In this document: positions 1 to 5,383 of the stretch, one piece after another
How positions within the stretch are numbered: the stretch's first letter is position 1
How the letters are laid out: every line of letters begins with the position of its first letter
Origin: Planctomycetota bacterium
GTDB taxonomy: Bacteria; Planctomycetota; Phycisphaerae; UBA1845; Fen-1342
Assembly (NCBI GenBank): GCA_030616465.1
Contig: JAUWXH010000072.1
Span: 1 to 7,886, forward strand
Reading direction: 5' to 3'
DNA: 7,886 bases
Translations under genes and position numbers: made by a program
Notes under the pieces: model-generated
Databases searched by the model: none
Told to the model about the DNA's origin: nothing
The model's input: only the letters and a program-made list of their open reading frames with translations

Positions 1-432
1 CTCGGAGAACCCGACGCCGTCGTTCGACGCGGCTTCCGGACCGAGCACTACTTCCGCAGCGCCTGAAGGGCCGACGATGAGGGGCGCGTCAACCGGCTGG
101 CCGGGTTTGGACTGGAAGATGATCGCCAGGATCAGCACGGCGGCGGCCTGCAAGGCGAACCCGACCGCCACGGCAACCCGCGTGGAGCGCAAACGCCCCG
201 GGATGCGACGCCGACGCACGGCGTCCGACATGACCCGCTCGGTGAAGTCCTCAGCGAGGGCGGGTACACGCCGGTCGGCCGCCAGCACGTGCTCGCAGGC
301 TTCCATCATGGCGAGCGTTTGCTGGCAGCGGCGGCAACGCAGCCGATGCGCGTCGAGTTCTAGCCGCAACGACCCGGTAAGTTGGCCGTCGAGGTGGGCG
401 TCAAAAAGTTGTTCCGCTTCGGAGCAGTTCAT
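1..432 (-). CDS. Membrane-bound zinc-finger anti-sigma factor (partial, C-terminus beyond window)
   Basis: Reading the minus strand from the ATG at 432 gives 144 codons open to the left edge, so the C-terminus is missing. Seen: residues 29-36 are HRLRCRRC, the His-x3-Cys-x2-Cys zinc motif of ZAS-type anti-sigma factors, with another Cys at position 3. Residues 73-85 are strongly basic, and about 86-106 form one hydrophobic segment (starting VAVAVGFALQAAAVLILAII), consistent with a cytoplasmic N-terminus and a single membrane span. The remainder would be periplasmic. Known of the family: the zinc-finger domain binds and inhibits the cognate ECF sigma factor. The start lies 6 nt after the stop of the sigma gene, so the two are almost certainly co-transcribed and probably translationally coupled; the only Shine-Dalgarno-like bases are inside the end of the sigma gene. 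The inducing signal is unknown. Confidence 0.85.
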   Translation of the reverse strand, partial: MNCSEAEQLFDAHLDGQLTGSLRLELDAHRLRCRRCQQTLAMMEACEHVLAADRRVPALAEDFTERVMSDAVRRRRIPGRLRSTRVAVAVGFALQAAAVLILAIIFQSKPGQPVDAPLIVGPSGAAEVVLGPEAASNDGVGFSE

Positions 433-438
433 CGCGGC

Positions 439-1074
439 TTACCCAAAGCTTGAATCGCTCAGATAATCGATCGCCATCCAGTCGTCCACCAGTTCCGCAC
501 TCAGTAGCTTTCGCAACTTCGCCCGCGCGCGGTGTAGATGACTCTTCACCGTCACCGCCGGCATGCTCAGGATCAACCCGATCTCATGGCAGCTCTTGCC
601 CTCGCGGTAAAAGAGCAGCACGGCGGACTTCTGCGGCGGGGAGAGCTTGTCCGCCGCGGCCCAGATCAGGTCCCGCAGCCGACGGGCTTCCTCGCTGTTG
701 GCCAGTTCGGTCGGGGCGTCGGCCTGGTCCTGGCTGATCCGCGAGAAGTCCATCTCGCCGGAAACCGCCTTGTGTTTGCGGAGGTGGTTCAGGCACAGCC
801 GATACGCGATCGTGAACAGCCAGGTGCTGAAGGCGTACTGGCTCGAGTAGCTCTCCAGCGACTCGTAGGCTCTCACGAAGGCCGTTTGGCATATGTCCTC
901 CGCTTCATGGTGGTGCCGCACGATGCGCCAGACGAAGGCGAACAGACGCTCCTTGTACGCGTCCACGAGTTCGCGAAAGGCGTCCGCGTGGCCGCGCTTG
1001 GCTCGCAGCACCAGCCGAAGTTCATCCTCTCGTGCCATGCACAATCCCGCGTTGCCAGCGTCGCGTTCGTGCAT
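439..1074 (-). CDS. ECF-family RNA polymerase sigma factor
   Basis: A 211-residue protein with the two-domain layout of ECF (group 4) sigma-70 factors, which direct RNA polymerase to a small regulon. Region 2 spans about residues 36-100: it contains EAEDICQTAFVRAYESL and the FSTWLFTIAYRLCLNHLRK segment that in this family contacts and melts the -10 element. Region 4 spans about 144-191: LSPPQKSAVLLFY followed by the helix-turn-helix HEIGLILSMPAVTVKSHLHR and a basic RAKLRKLL tail. A short acidic linker separates them. There is no region 1.1 or 3. The first ATG (1074) is preferred over an internal Met at residue 13 because AAGGTGA sits 3 nt upstream of it. It is transcribed divergently from smpB with only 72 nt between start codons. 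The adjacent zinc-finger gene is its probable inhibitor. Target promoters cannot be named from this window. Confidence 0.93.
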   Translation of the reverse strand: MHERDAGNAGLCMAREDELRLVLRAKRGHADAFRELVDAYKERLFAFVWRIVRHHHEAEDICQTAFVRAYESLESYSSQYAFSTWLFTIAYRLCLNHLRKHKAVSGEMDFSRISQDQADAPTELANSEEARRLRDLIWAAADKLSPPQKSAVLLFYREGKSCHEIGLILSMPAVTVKSHLHRARAKLRKLLSAELVDDWMAIDYLSDSSFG

Positions 1075-1107
1075 CCGTCACCTTATACGGGCACCTTGGG
1101 CGGTTAG

Positions 1108-1140
1108 TTGCAGTCCGCCACCTCCATGTTACACTTTAAT
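1108..1140 (+). promoter_or_regulatory. Candidate smpB promoter
   Basis: TTGCAG at 1108-1113 is followed 16 nt later by TACACT (1130-1135). An overlapping alternative -10, TTTAAT (1135-1140), matches the consensus at 5 of 6 bases but has no good -35 box. Either choice puts the transcription start about 0-7 nt before the ATG at 1147, so the mRNA would be leaderless or nearly so. The AT-rich patch stands out against GC-rich surroundings. I could not place a convincing promoter for the divergent sigma gene in the same 72-nt gap. Confidence 0.4.
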
Positions 1141-1146
1141 TTTGCT

Positions 1147-1614
1147 ATGGGAAAAGGTCCAGCGTCAGCTCCGCCGCGGATTGCCAACAAAAAGGCCCGC
1201 TTCCACTTCGAGATCCTGGACAAGTTCGAGGCCGGAATTGCCCTAACTGGTAGTGAAGTCAAGAGCTTACGTGCGGGAAAGGCCTCGCTGGCCGAGGCTT
1301 TCGCCCTGATCCGCGACGGCGAAGTTTTTCTGCGCGACTGCAACATATCCCCCTATCCCATGGCGGGTTACGCCCAGCACAAGGCCACCCGGGAGCGCAA
1401 GCTCCTGCTGCACCGCCGTGAGATCCGCAAGCTGGTCAACAAGGTCACCCAACGCGGACTGACGCTGGTGCCGCTGTCGATGTACTTCAACGACCGCGGG
1501 CTGGTGAAGGTGATCATCGCCCTGGCCCGCGGCAAGACGCACGGCGACAAAAGGTCCGATATCAAGAAACGCGAACAGAAACGCGACATGGACCGAGCCA
1601 TGCGGCGACGGTAA
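1147..1614 (+). CDS. smpB: SsrA-binding protein SmpB
   Basis: SmpB binds tmRNA and brings it to the A site of stalled ribosomes for trans-translation; it acts in the cytoplasm. The 155-residue product has the usual family length. Family features visible: N-terminal NKKARFHFEILDKFEAGI, then ALTGSEVKSLRAGKASL, the core stretch with NISPY, KLLLHRREIRKL and LTLVPLSMYF, and the basic C-terminal tail (GDKRSDIKKREQKRDMDRAM) that is known to fold into the mRNA channel. The ATG at 1147 gives MGKGPASAPPRIANKKARF, a normal N-terminus. Upstream in-frame alternatives at 1126 (ATG) and 1108 (TTG) would add unusual residues and also lack a Shine-Dalgarno sequence. No ribosome-binding site precedes 1147 either, which fits a leaderless message. 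No ssrA gene is visible nearby. Confidence 0.96.
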   Translation: MGKGPASAPPRIANKKARFHFEILDKFEAGIALTGSEVKSLRAGKASLAEAFALIRDGEVFLRDCNISPYPMAGYAQHKATRERKLLLHRREIRKLVNKVTQRGLTLVPLSMYFNDRGLVKVIIALARGKTHGDKRSDIKKREQKRDMDRAMRRR

Positions 1615-1675
1615 GGCAATCCCCGCCGGCGCCTACCGAAAACCCCCCTTTGTCCACCGCGGCCCAGCGTAGACG

Positions 1676-1684
1676 TGCTATGCT
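1676..1684 (+). promoter_or_regulatory. Candidate extended -10 promoter for the 1809 gene
   Basis: TGC immediately followed by TATGCT forms an extended -10 element (TGn plus a hexamer matching TATAAT at 4 of 6). No good -35 box lies 16-18 nt upstream; the nearest TTGTCC (1650) is 23 nt away. Transcription would start near 1691 and leave a leader of about 118 nt. Confidence 0.3.
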
Positions 1685-1700
1685 GGGGGCATCACCTTCA

Positions 1701-1795
1701 GACCGGCGGGTCCGACATCCGACTCGGGTCTCGGCACCGTCGGCGGTGCGGACGCGGAGGAGCGACGGACACTTCGAGCACACTGGTCACAGACC
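1701..1795 (+). other. Short inverted repeats in the leader of the 1809 gene
   Basis: Four small hairpins can be drawn in the predicted leader: GACC-GGCG-GGTC (1701-1712), GAC-TCGG-GTC (1721-1730), GCACCG-TCGG-CGGTGC (1734-1749, a perfect 6-bp stem with a 4-nt loop) and GGTC-ACA-GACC (1785-1795), the last directly abutting the Shine-Dalgarno sequence at 1796-1802. The GGTC and GACC blocks could also pair in other combinations. Short stems like these arise easily in GC-rich DNA, so a regulatory role is speculative. The rest of 1615-1808 shows no gene and no clear terminator for smpB. Confidence 0.3.
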
Positions 1796-1808
1796 GGGAG
1801 GACCAACC

Positions 1809-3557
1809 ATGAACGCGAAACGGTTTTTCATCATCGTGCCGATGGCGGTAGCTTTGCTAGTGCCACCGCCGGCACTGCACGCCCAGACGCCGGTGGGTAC
1901 GGCTTTCATCTATCAGGGTCAGCTCAAGGACGGCGGAGTCCCGGCCAATGATGAATACGACTTCATCTTCAGGCTGTTCGACGACCCGGTCGGCGGCACG
2001 CAGGTCGGCGGCGACGTGGAAATCGACGAGTGGCTCGTCAGCGACGGGCTGTTTACCGTTGAGCTGGACTTCGGCACGGACGTCTTCACCGGCGACGCGC
2101 TATGGCTGGAAGTGAGCGTGCGGCTTGACGGCGGCGGCGAGTACACCGAGCTGTCGCCGCGGCAGCCGCTGACCGCCACGCCGTATGCGCTCTACGCGTT
2201 GAGCGGCCCCGGCAGCGGTGGCTTCTGGGCGGCCAACGGCGACGACATCTACAACACAAACATGGGCAATGTCGGCATCGGCACGTCCGAGCCGAGCCAT
2301 CTGCTGCACGTGGAGAGTTCTGAGGAGCGCGCCATCTTCGGCGACAACCTGGCCACATCGGGCACCGCCTACGGCGTGTACGGCCGAAGCAACAGCACCA
2401 CCGGCTTTGGCGTGTACGGCAAGGCCACCGCCTTCTCGGGCGGCAACTTCGGCGTCCGGGGCGATACGTGGAGCGAGACCGGCGTGGGCGTGTTCGGAAT
2501 CGCCGCGATGGGCACCGGCAACAACTACGGCGTGTATGGGCAGAGCCAGAGCCAGACCGGCCGCGCCGTGTACGGCCTCGCCAACAGCGCGGTGGGCGTC
2601 AATTACGGCGTCTACGGGGTGTCCAACAGCCCCGACGGCTGGGCCGGCTACTTCGAGGGACGCGGCTATTTCAGCGGCGACGTTGGCATCGGTACGCCGA
2701 GTCCGGCGGAAGCCCTGGACGTTGACGGCACGGTCAAAATGACCGGCTTCCAACTCACGACCTCGCCGACCGACGGCTACGTCCTCACCAGCGACGGCGG
2801 CGGCGTGGGCAGTTGGCAGCCCTCGGGGACAGGCGACTCGCTCTGGATGACTAACGGTGATGACATTTACTACAACGACGGCAACGTCGGCATCGGAACC
2901 GCTACGCCGGATTACGACCTCGATGTCGCCAGCCGGGCCTTTATGGACACGACCGAGGCCGGCGCTGGTTGGATCGCCACAGCGGGGCCGAATGGTAATC
3001 TGAACGCACACTTTACCCACCTCAACGGCTATCCCAACAACGGCTATGTCTCGGCAAAGAACTCGTTCGGCACCACTCGGGCGGGAATGTACATCACCGC
3101 CGGCGGCCTGGGCGAGATCTATGCTGACGTGAAGAACTTCCGTGTGCCGAACCCCAACCTACCAGGCACGGATATCTGGTATGCGTGTCCCGAAGGGCCG
3201 GAGGCGGCGGCGTATATTCGCGGAACGGCTCATCTGGTCGACGGCCGCGCGACCGTCACTTTTCCCGACCACTTCACGGCCGTCGCCACCTCGCAAGGAA
3301 TGACCGTTCAGATCACGCCGCATTCCGCCGAGTCCAAAGGTCTGGCGGTTGTTGAGAGGAGTGTCGAGGGCTTCGTCGTTCGCGAGCTCTTCAGCGGCGC
3401 CGGTACGTACGACTTTGACTACACCGTGATGGCGGTCCGCCAGGGACACGAGGACTATCGCGTGATTCGGCCCAATACGGAGGGGTTGCCGGCCGAAGAG
3501 ATCAAAGCCGGCAAACCCAGCGATGCCGACAGGATCGCTGATACGGAGGTGCGATAA
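1809..3557 (+). CDS. Secreted tail-fibre-like repeat protein (582 aa)
   Basis: The ATG at 1809 is chosen because GGGAGGA ends 6 nt before it and a clean signal peptide follows (basic NAKR, hydrophobic 6-23, probable cleavage after LHA at residue 25). Residues about 30-128 are a domain opening GTAFIYQGQLKDGGVPAN and closing PRQPLTATPYALYAL, a pattern I associate with planctomycete surface proteins. Three NVGIGT-type motifs at residues 154, 291 and 359, each followed by a P...L.V segment, resemble phage tail-fibre and adhesin repeats. Residues 189-278 are seven GVYG-type repeats of alternating 12 and 14 residues, suggesting a fibrous beta structure. Residues about 439-582 form a separate C-terminal domain with CPEGPEAAAYIRGTA and GTYDFDY. 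I do not see the S74 chaperone motif common in tail-spike relatives. Likely an extracellular or surface fibre; substrate unknown. Its stop overlaps the next start. Confidence 0.85.
   Translation: MNAKRFFIIVPMAVALLVPPPALHAQTPVGTAFIYQGQLKDGGVPANDEYDFIFRLFDDPVGGTQVGGDVEIDEWLVSDGLFTVELDFGTDVFTGDALWLEVSVRLDGGGEYTELSPRQPLTATPYALYALSGPGSGGFWAANGDDIYNTNMGNVGIGTSEPSHLLHVESSEERAIFGDNLATSGTAYGVYGRSNSTTGFGVYGKATAFSGGNFGVRGDTWSETGVGVFGIAAMGTGNNYGVYGQSQSQTGRAVYGLANSAVGVNYGVYGVSNSPDGWAGYFEGRGYFSGDVGIGTPSPAEALDVDGTVKMTGFQLTTSPTDGYVLTSDGGGVGSWQPSGTGDSLWMTNGDDIYYNDGNVGIGTATPDYDLDVASRAFMDTTEAGAGWIATAGPNGNLNAHFTHLNGYPNNGYVSAKNSFGTTRAGMYITAGGLGEIYADVKNFRVPNPNLPGTDIWYACPEGPEAAAYIRGTAHLVDGRATVTFPDHFTAVATSQGMTVQITPHSAESKGLAVVERSVEGFVVRELFSGAGTYDFDYTVMAVRQGHEDYRVIRPNTEGLPAEEIKAGKPSDADRIADTEVR
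2373..2642 (+). repeat. GVYG repeats with alternating 12- and 14-residue spacing
   Basis: Within the tail-fibre-like protein, GVYG-type tetrads begin at codons located at 2373, 2409, 2451, 2487, 2529, 2565 and 2607, and an AGYF variant follows at 2643. Spacing between tetrads is 8, 10, 8, 10, 8, 10 and 8 residues, so the true unit is 26 residues (78 bp) made of two unequal half-units. The tetrads vary as GVYG, GVRG, GVFG and AVYG. Confidence 0.9.
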
Positions 3558-4012
3558 TGAGATGCTTGCGTACTAATTACCCAGCGGACCCGCTCAAACG
3601 CACGGTGTTGTCTCTCGCTGTAATGTTGGCGCTGGCGCCGGCCGCCCTCGCCCAGGATTTCGACATCGACTGGTGGACCGTCGACGGCGGAGGCGAGATG
3701 TTCACCACCGGCGGCGAGTTCGAACTGTCCGGTACCATCGGCCAACCTGACGCCGGCGCTACCATGACCGGCGGCGACTTTGAACTGACCGGCGGCTTCT
3801 GGGTGGTCACGCTCACCGAGCCGGAACCCTGCGTCGGCGACATCGACGGCGACGGCGACACCGACCACTCCGACCTGGGTGAGTTGCTGGCGGCTTGGTG
3901 CACGCACGAGGGCGACGGCAACTGGAATCCGAATGCCGACCTAGATGGCGACGGCCACGTCGGCCACGGTGACCTGGGTATCCTGCTTGCCGACTGGGGT
4001 TGCACGCCGTAG
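3557..4012 (+). CDS. Small secreted protein with C-terminal dockerin-like EF-hand pair (151 aa)
   Basis: The ATG shares its A with the preceding TAA stop (TAATG), and GGAGG lies 7 nt upstream inside the previous gene, so translation is probably coupled to the tail-fibre-like protein. Residues 1-32 are a signal peptide with an unusually long N-region (hydrophobic core about 17-31, cleavage after ALA, mature start QDFDID). Residues 37-83 are a compact module, WWTVDGGGE ... SGTIGQPDAGATMTGGDFEL ... GGFW, a pattern I recall from planctomycete secreted proteins, function unknown to me. Residues 92-151 are a dockerin-like pair of calcium loops, DIDGDGDTDHSD and DLDGDGHVGHGD, each with Asp at positions 1, 3, 5 and 12 and followed by a LL-A-W helix. 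Cysteines flank the module (CVGD at the start, WGCTP at the end). Partner and role are unknown; the dockerin suggests attachment to another extracellular protein. Confidence 0.85.
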   Translation: MRCLRTNYPADPLKRTVLSLAVMLALAPAALAQDFDIDWWTVDGGGEMFTTGGEFELSGTIGQPDAGATMTGGDFELTGGFWVVTLTEPEPCVGDIDGDGDTDHSDLGELLAAWCTHEGDGNWNPNADLDGDGHVGHGDLGILLADWGCTP

Positions 4013-4032
4013 CCCGCCGTGGCCTGGTCGGT
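3830..4032 (+). repeat. Dockerin module copy A, including 3' flank
   Basis: This segment codes for the last 60 residues of the 151-residue protein plus the stop and 20 nt of downstream sequence. It matches copy B (4898-5100) at 55 of 60 residues with no gaps, and the similarity continues past the stop (16 of 20 bases by my hand alignment, with CCGCCGT and GGTCGGT shared). Confidence 0.85.
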
Positions 4033-4049
4033 CTTGGCAGAGGCAAGAC
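4031..4049 (+). terminator. Weak hairpin after the 3557 gene
   Basis: GTCTTG (4031-4036) and CAAGAC (4044-4049) form a 6-bp stem with a 7-nt loop, 18 nt after the stop codon. There is no T tract after it, so it is not a convincing intrinsic terminator; it may stabilise the 3' end of the message. A different hairpin sits at the equivalent place after copy B of the dockerin (TTTCG pairing with CGAAG, one wobble, near 5100-5115). Confidence 0.3.
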
Positions 4050-4053
4050 GTGT

Positions 4054-4130
4054 GGCATGCTCACGCTTGCGCGAGCGTGGGTACGCCTGCACGTGAAGCC
4101 CTGCGGTTGCCTCGCTCGCCAGCGTGAGCA
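4054..4130. repeat. REP-like nested inverted repeats
   Basis: A local hairpin pairs 4054-4067 with 4074-4087: a 14-position stem with one A-C mismatch, two G-T wobbles and a 6-nt loop. A competing long-range stem pairs TGCTCACGCT (4058-4067) perfectly with AGCGTGAGCA (4121-4130), with GCGAGCG (4071-4077) and CGCTCGC (4113-4119) pairing inside it. The right arm can also form its own small hairpin (CGCT-CGCC-AGCG, 4113-4124). The layout resembles a REP/BIME-type intergenic palindrome or a structured RNA. The remainder of 4013-4210 holds no gene I can support; the reading frame entering the next gene from 4124 is judged non-coding. Confidence 0.6.
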
Positions 4131-4210
4131 GGATCAGATTGTGGTCTGCTCGGCCTTGGGCGGCGCAGTGGACACGTCGGATAGGCCTGCGTTGCGGATG
4201 GAGGAGTGAG

Positions 4211-5080
4211 ATGAGGCGGCAGTTTGGCATTCTGGTTGTGGCGATCGCTCTATGGGTCGTCCCGGGTAGCGCCCTGGCGGGCGGGATGCTCCTGTATGAT
4301 GTGGACTTCGGCACCCCGCCGCATACCGTGGGACAGCCGCCCGTCACCGGCACCGGGCCCGCTCCGCGGGACACGCCCACCCAGATTATCTTTGGCGAGC
4401 CGCTGGTGGTAGCAGCCTTGGGCGCGCTCGACGATCAGCCCTGCGCGTTCGGCTGGCATGCGAGCGACCCGTACGACCAGCTCAAATTCGCTACCGGCCT
4501 GGGCGGGGACGGGTTCCCCGAAGCCTACGATTCGTACCACATCGAGATGGACCTGATTGTGGAGGCCAGTCCGGCTTCGTTTACGTTCACGGTTTTGCTG
4601 GATACGCCGACGGTGCGCAACATCTACTTCTACGACGACGGGCAGATCAGGGCCTGGCCGTGCCCCGGGGAGTACATCGGGACGTTTGAATTCGGAGTCC
4701 CGCTATTCCTCGAGATCGATCTCGACGTGGCCAATGACCAGTTGACAATCACCAAGGACGGCGACGTGCTTTGGTCCGGTGACTGTGAGATAGAGGTGTT
4801 GCGCTCTATCCGGCTGAACATGGACCAGGATGCCGATGCGTCGGACCCGGTCGCGGTGGACAACTTCCGCGTCTACGGCGGCGGAGGGCCCTCGGAATGC
4901 GTGGGCGACGTCGATGGCGACGGTGACACCGACCAGTCCGACCTGGGCCTCCTGCTTGCCGCGTGGTGCACGCACGAGGGCGACCCCAACTGGAACCCGG
5001 ATGCCGACCTCGACGGCGATGGCCACGTCGGCCACGGTGACCTGGGTATCTTGCTTGCCGACTGGGGCTGCACGCCATAG
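4211..5080 (+). CDS. Secreted protein with C-terminal dockerin-like EF-hand pair (289 aa)
   Basis: The start at 4211 is supported by GGAGGAG ending 4 nt upstream and by the signal peptide it exposes (RRQ, hydrophobic 5-18, cleavage after ALA at residue 23). An in-frame GTG at 4124 would bury the signal peptide. Residues about 24-228 are a beta-rich, acidic region with few lysines, ending in a run (SIRLNMDQDADASDPVAVDN, then FRVYG) that resembles the edge of concanavalin-like jelly-roll domains; a carbohydrate-binding or laminin-G-like fold is inference only. I see no catalytic motif. Residues 230-289 are a dockerin-like pair of calcium loops, DVDGDGDTDQSD and DLDGDGHVGHGD, with flanking cysteines (CVGD and WGCTP), nearly identical to the module in the preceding gene. 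The upstream gap holds REP-like palindromes and no clear promoter. The gene is followed by an intrinsic terminator. Confidence 0.85.
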   Translation: MRRQFGILVVAIALWVVPGSALAGGMLLYDVDFGTPPHTVGQPPVTGTGPAPRDTPTQIIFGEPLVVAALGALDDQPCAFGWHASDPYDQLKFATGLGGDGFPEAYDSYHIEMDLIVEASPASFTFTVLLDTPTVRNIYFYDDGQIRAWPCPGEYIGTFEFGVPLFLEIDLDVANDQLTITKDGDVLWSGDCEIEVLRSIRLNMDQDADASDPVAVDNFRVYGGGGPSECVGDVDGDGDTDQSDLGLLLAAWCTHEGDPNWNPDADLDGDGHVGHGDLGILLADWGCTP

Positions 5081-5100
5081 GCCGCCGTTCCTTGGTCGGT
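4898..5100 (+). repeat. Dockerin module copy B, including 3' flank
   Basis: This is the second copy of the 60-residue dockerin module. It differs from copy A at five residues (I/V, H/Q, E/L, G/P, N/D). The central stretch encoding the second calcium loop and its helix is almost unchanged at DNA level, and the match runs beyond the stop codon. The parts of the two proteins in front of the module are unrelated. Confidence 0.85.
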
Positions 5101-5128
5101 TTCGCTGAAACGAAGATGCACCGCGTTA

Positions 5129-5154
5129 GCCGCCCCACTCGGGCGGCCCCTTTT
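5129..5154 (+). terminator. Intrinsic terminator after the 4211 gene
   Basis: GCCGCCC (5129-5135), loop CACTC, GGGCGGC (5141-5147) make a perfect 7-bp GC stem, followed by CCC and then TTTT. It lies 48 nt after the stop and is the best intrinsic terminator in the window. It separates the 3557-5080 genes from the next transcription unit. The remainder of 5081-5383 carries a promoter near 5285-5314 and otherwise nothing I can support. Confidence 0.8.
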
Positions 5155-5284
5155 GTGTGGGCGGTGCGGCACCAGCCTCAAGCGCTCCTGGAGGGTTTGC
5201 GCCTGCCAGTTTTCCTACGTTCGCGGCTCTGACCGTGCAGCCTCCTGATGTGCTGACGACAAGTGAGGACCGGCGTGAAACGCA

Positions 5285-5314
5285 TTCGCACGCGCCGCGA
5301 AGTGTCGTTATAAT
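5285..5314 (+). promoter_or_regulatory. Sigma-70-type promoter for the 5384 gene
   Basis: A perfect TATAAT (5309-5314) has TTCGCA (5285-5290, 4 of 6 to TTGACA) 18 nt upstream. Transcription would start near 5321, giving a leader of about 63 nt before the ATG. It is the clearest promoter in the window and lies well after the terminator at 5129-5154, so this gene is expressed independently. Confidence 0.65.
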
Positions 5315-5383
5315 ACCGCTAGGGTGCGTGATGTCCCGTCTCAACATGTCATCTCGGGTCGCCAACGTGAAAGGAGCGAAGCT

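Noticed and set aside
538..1107. Plus-strand open frame of 189 codons opposite the sigma factor
   Set aside because: It is the antisense shadow of an unmistakable ECF sigma factor.
1650..1808. N-terminal extension of the fibre-like protein from a TTG codon
   Set aside because: It would bury the signal peptide and covers the promoter and leader; the ATG at 1809 has a strong ribosome-binding site.
2100..3020. Long minus-strand open frame of 306 codons inside the fibre-like gene
   Set aside because: It lies antisense to a well-supported repeat protein, has biased Ala/Val/Arg/Gly composition typical of high-GC shadow frames, and shows no domain.
3577..4380. Minus-strand open frame of 267 codons spanning a dockerin gene and the palindromic gap
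   Set aside because: It is low-complexity, Pro/Ser/Arg-rich, antisense to EF-hand coding repeats.
5157..5383. Plus-strand open frame of 76 codons between terminator and the 5384 gene
   Set aside because: It has no ribosome-binding site or domain, starts at the terminator and runs through the promoter.
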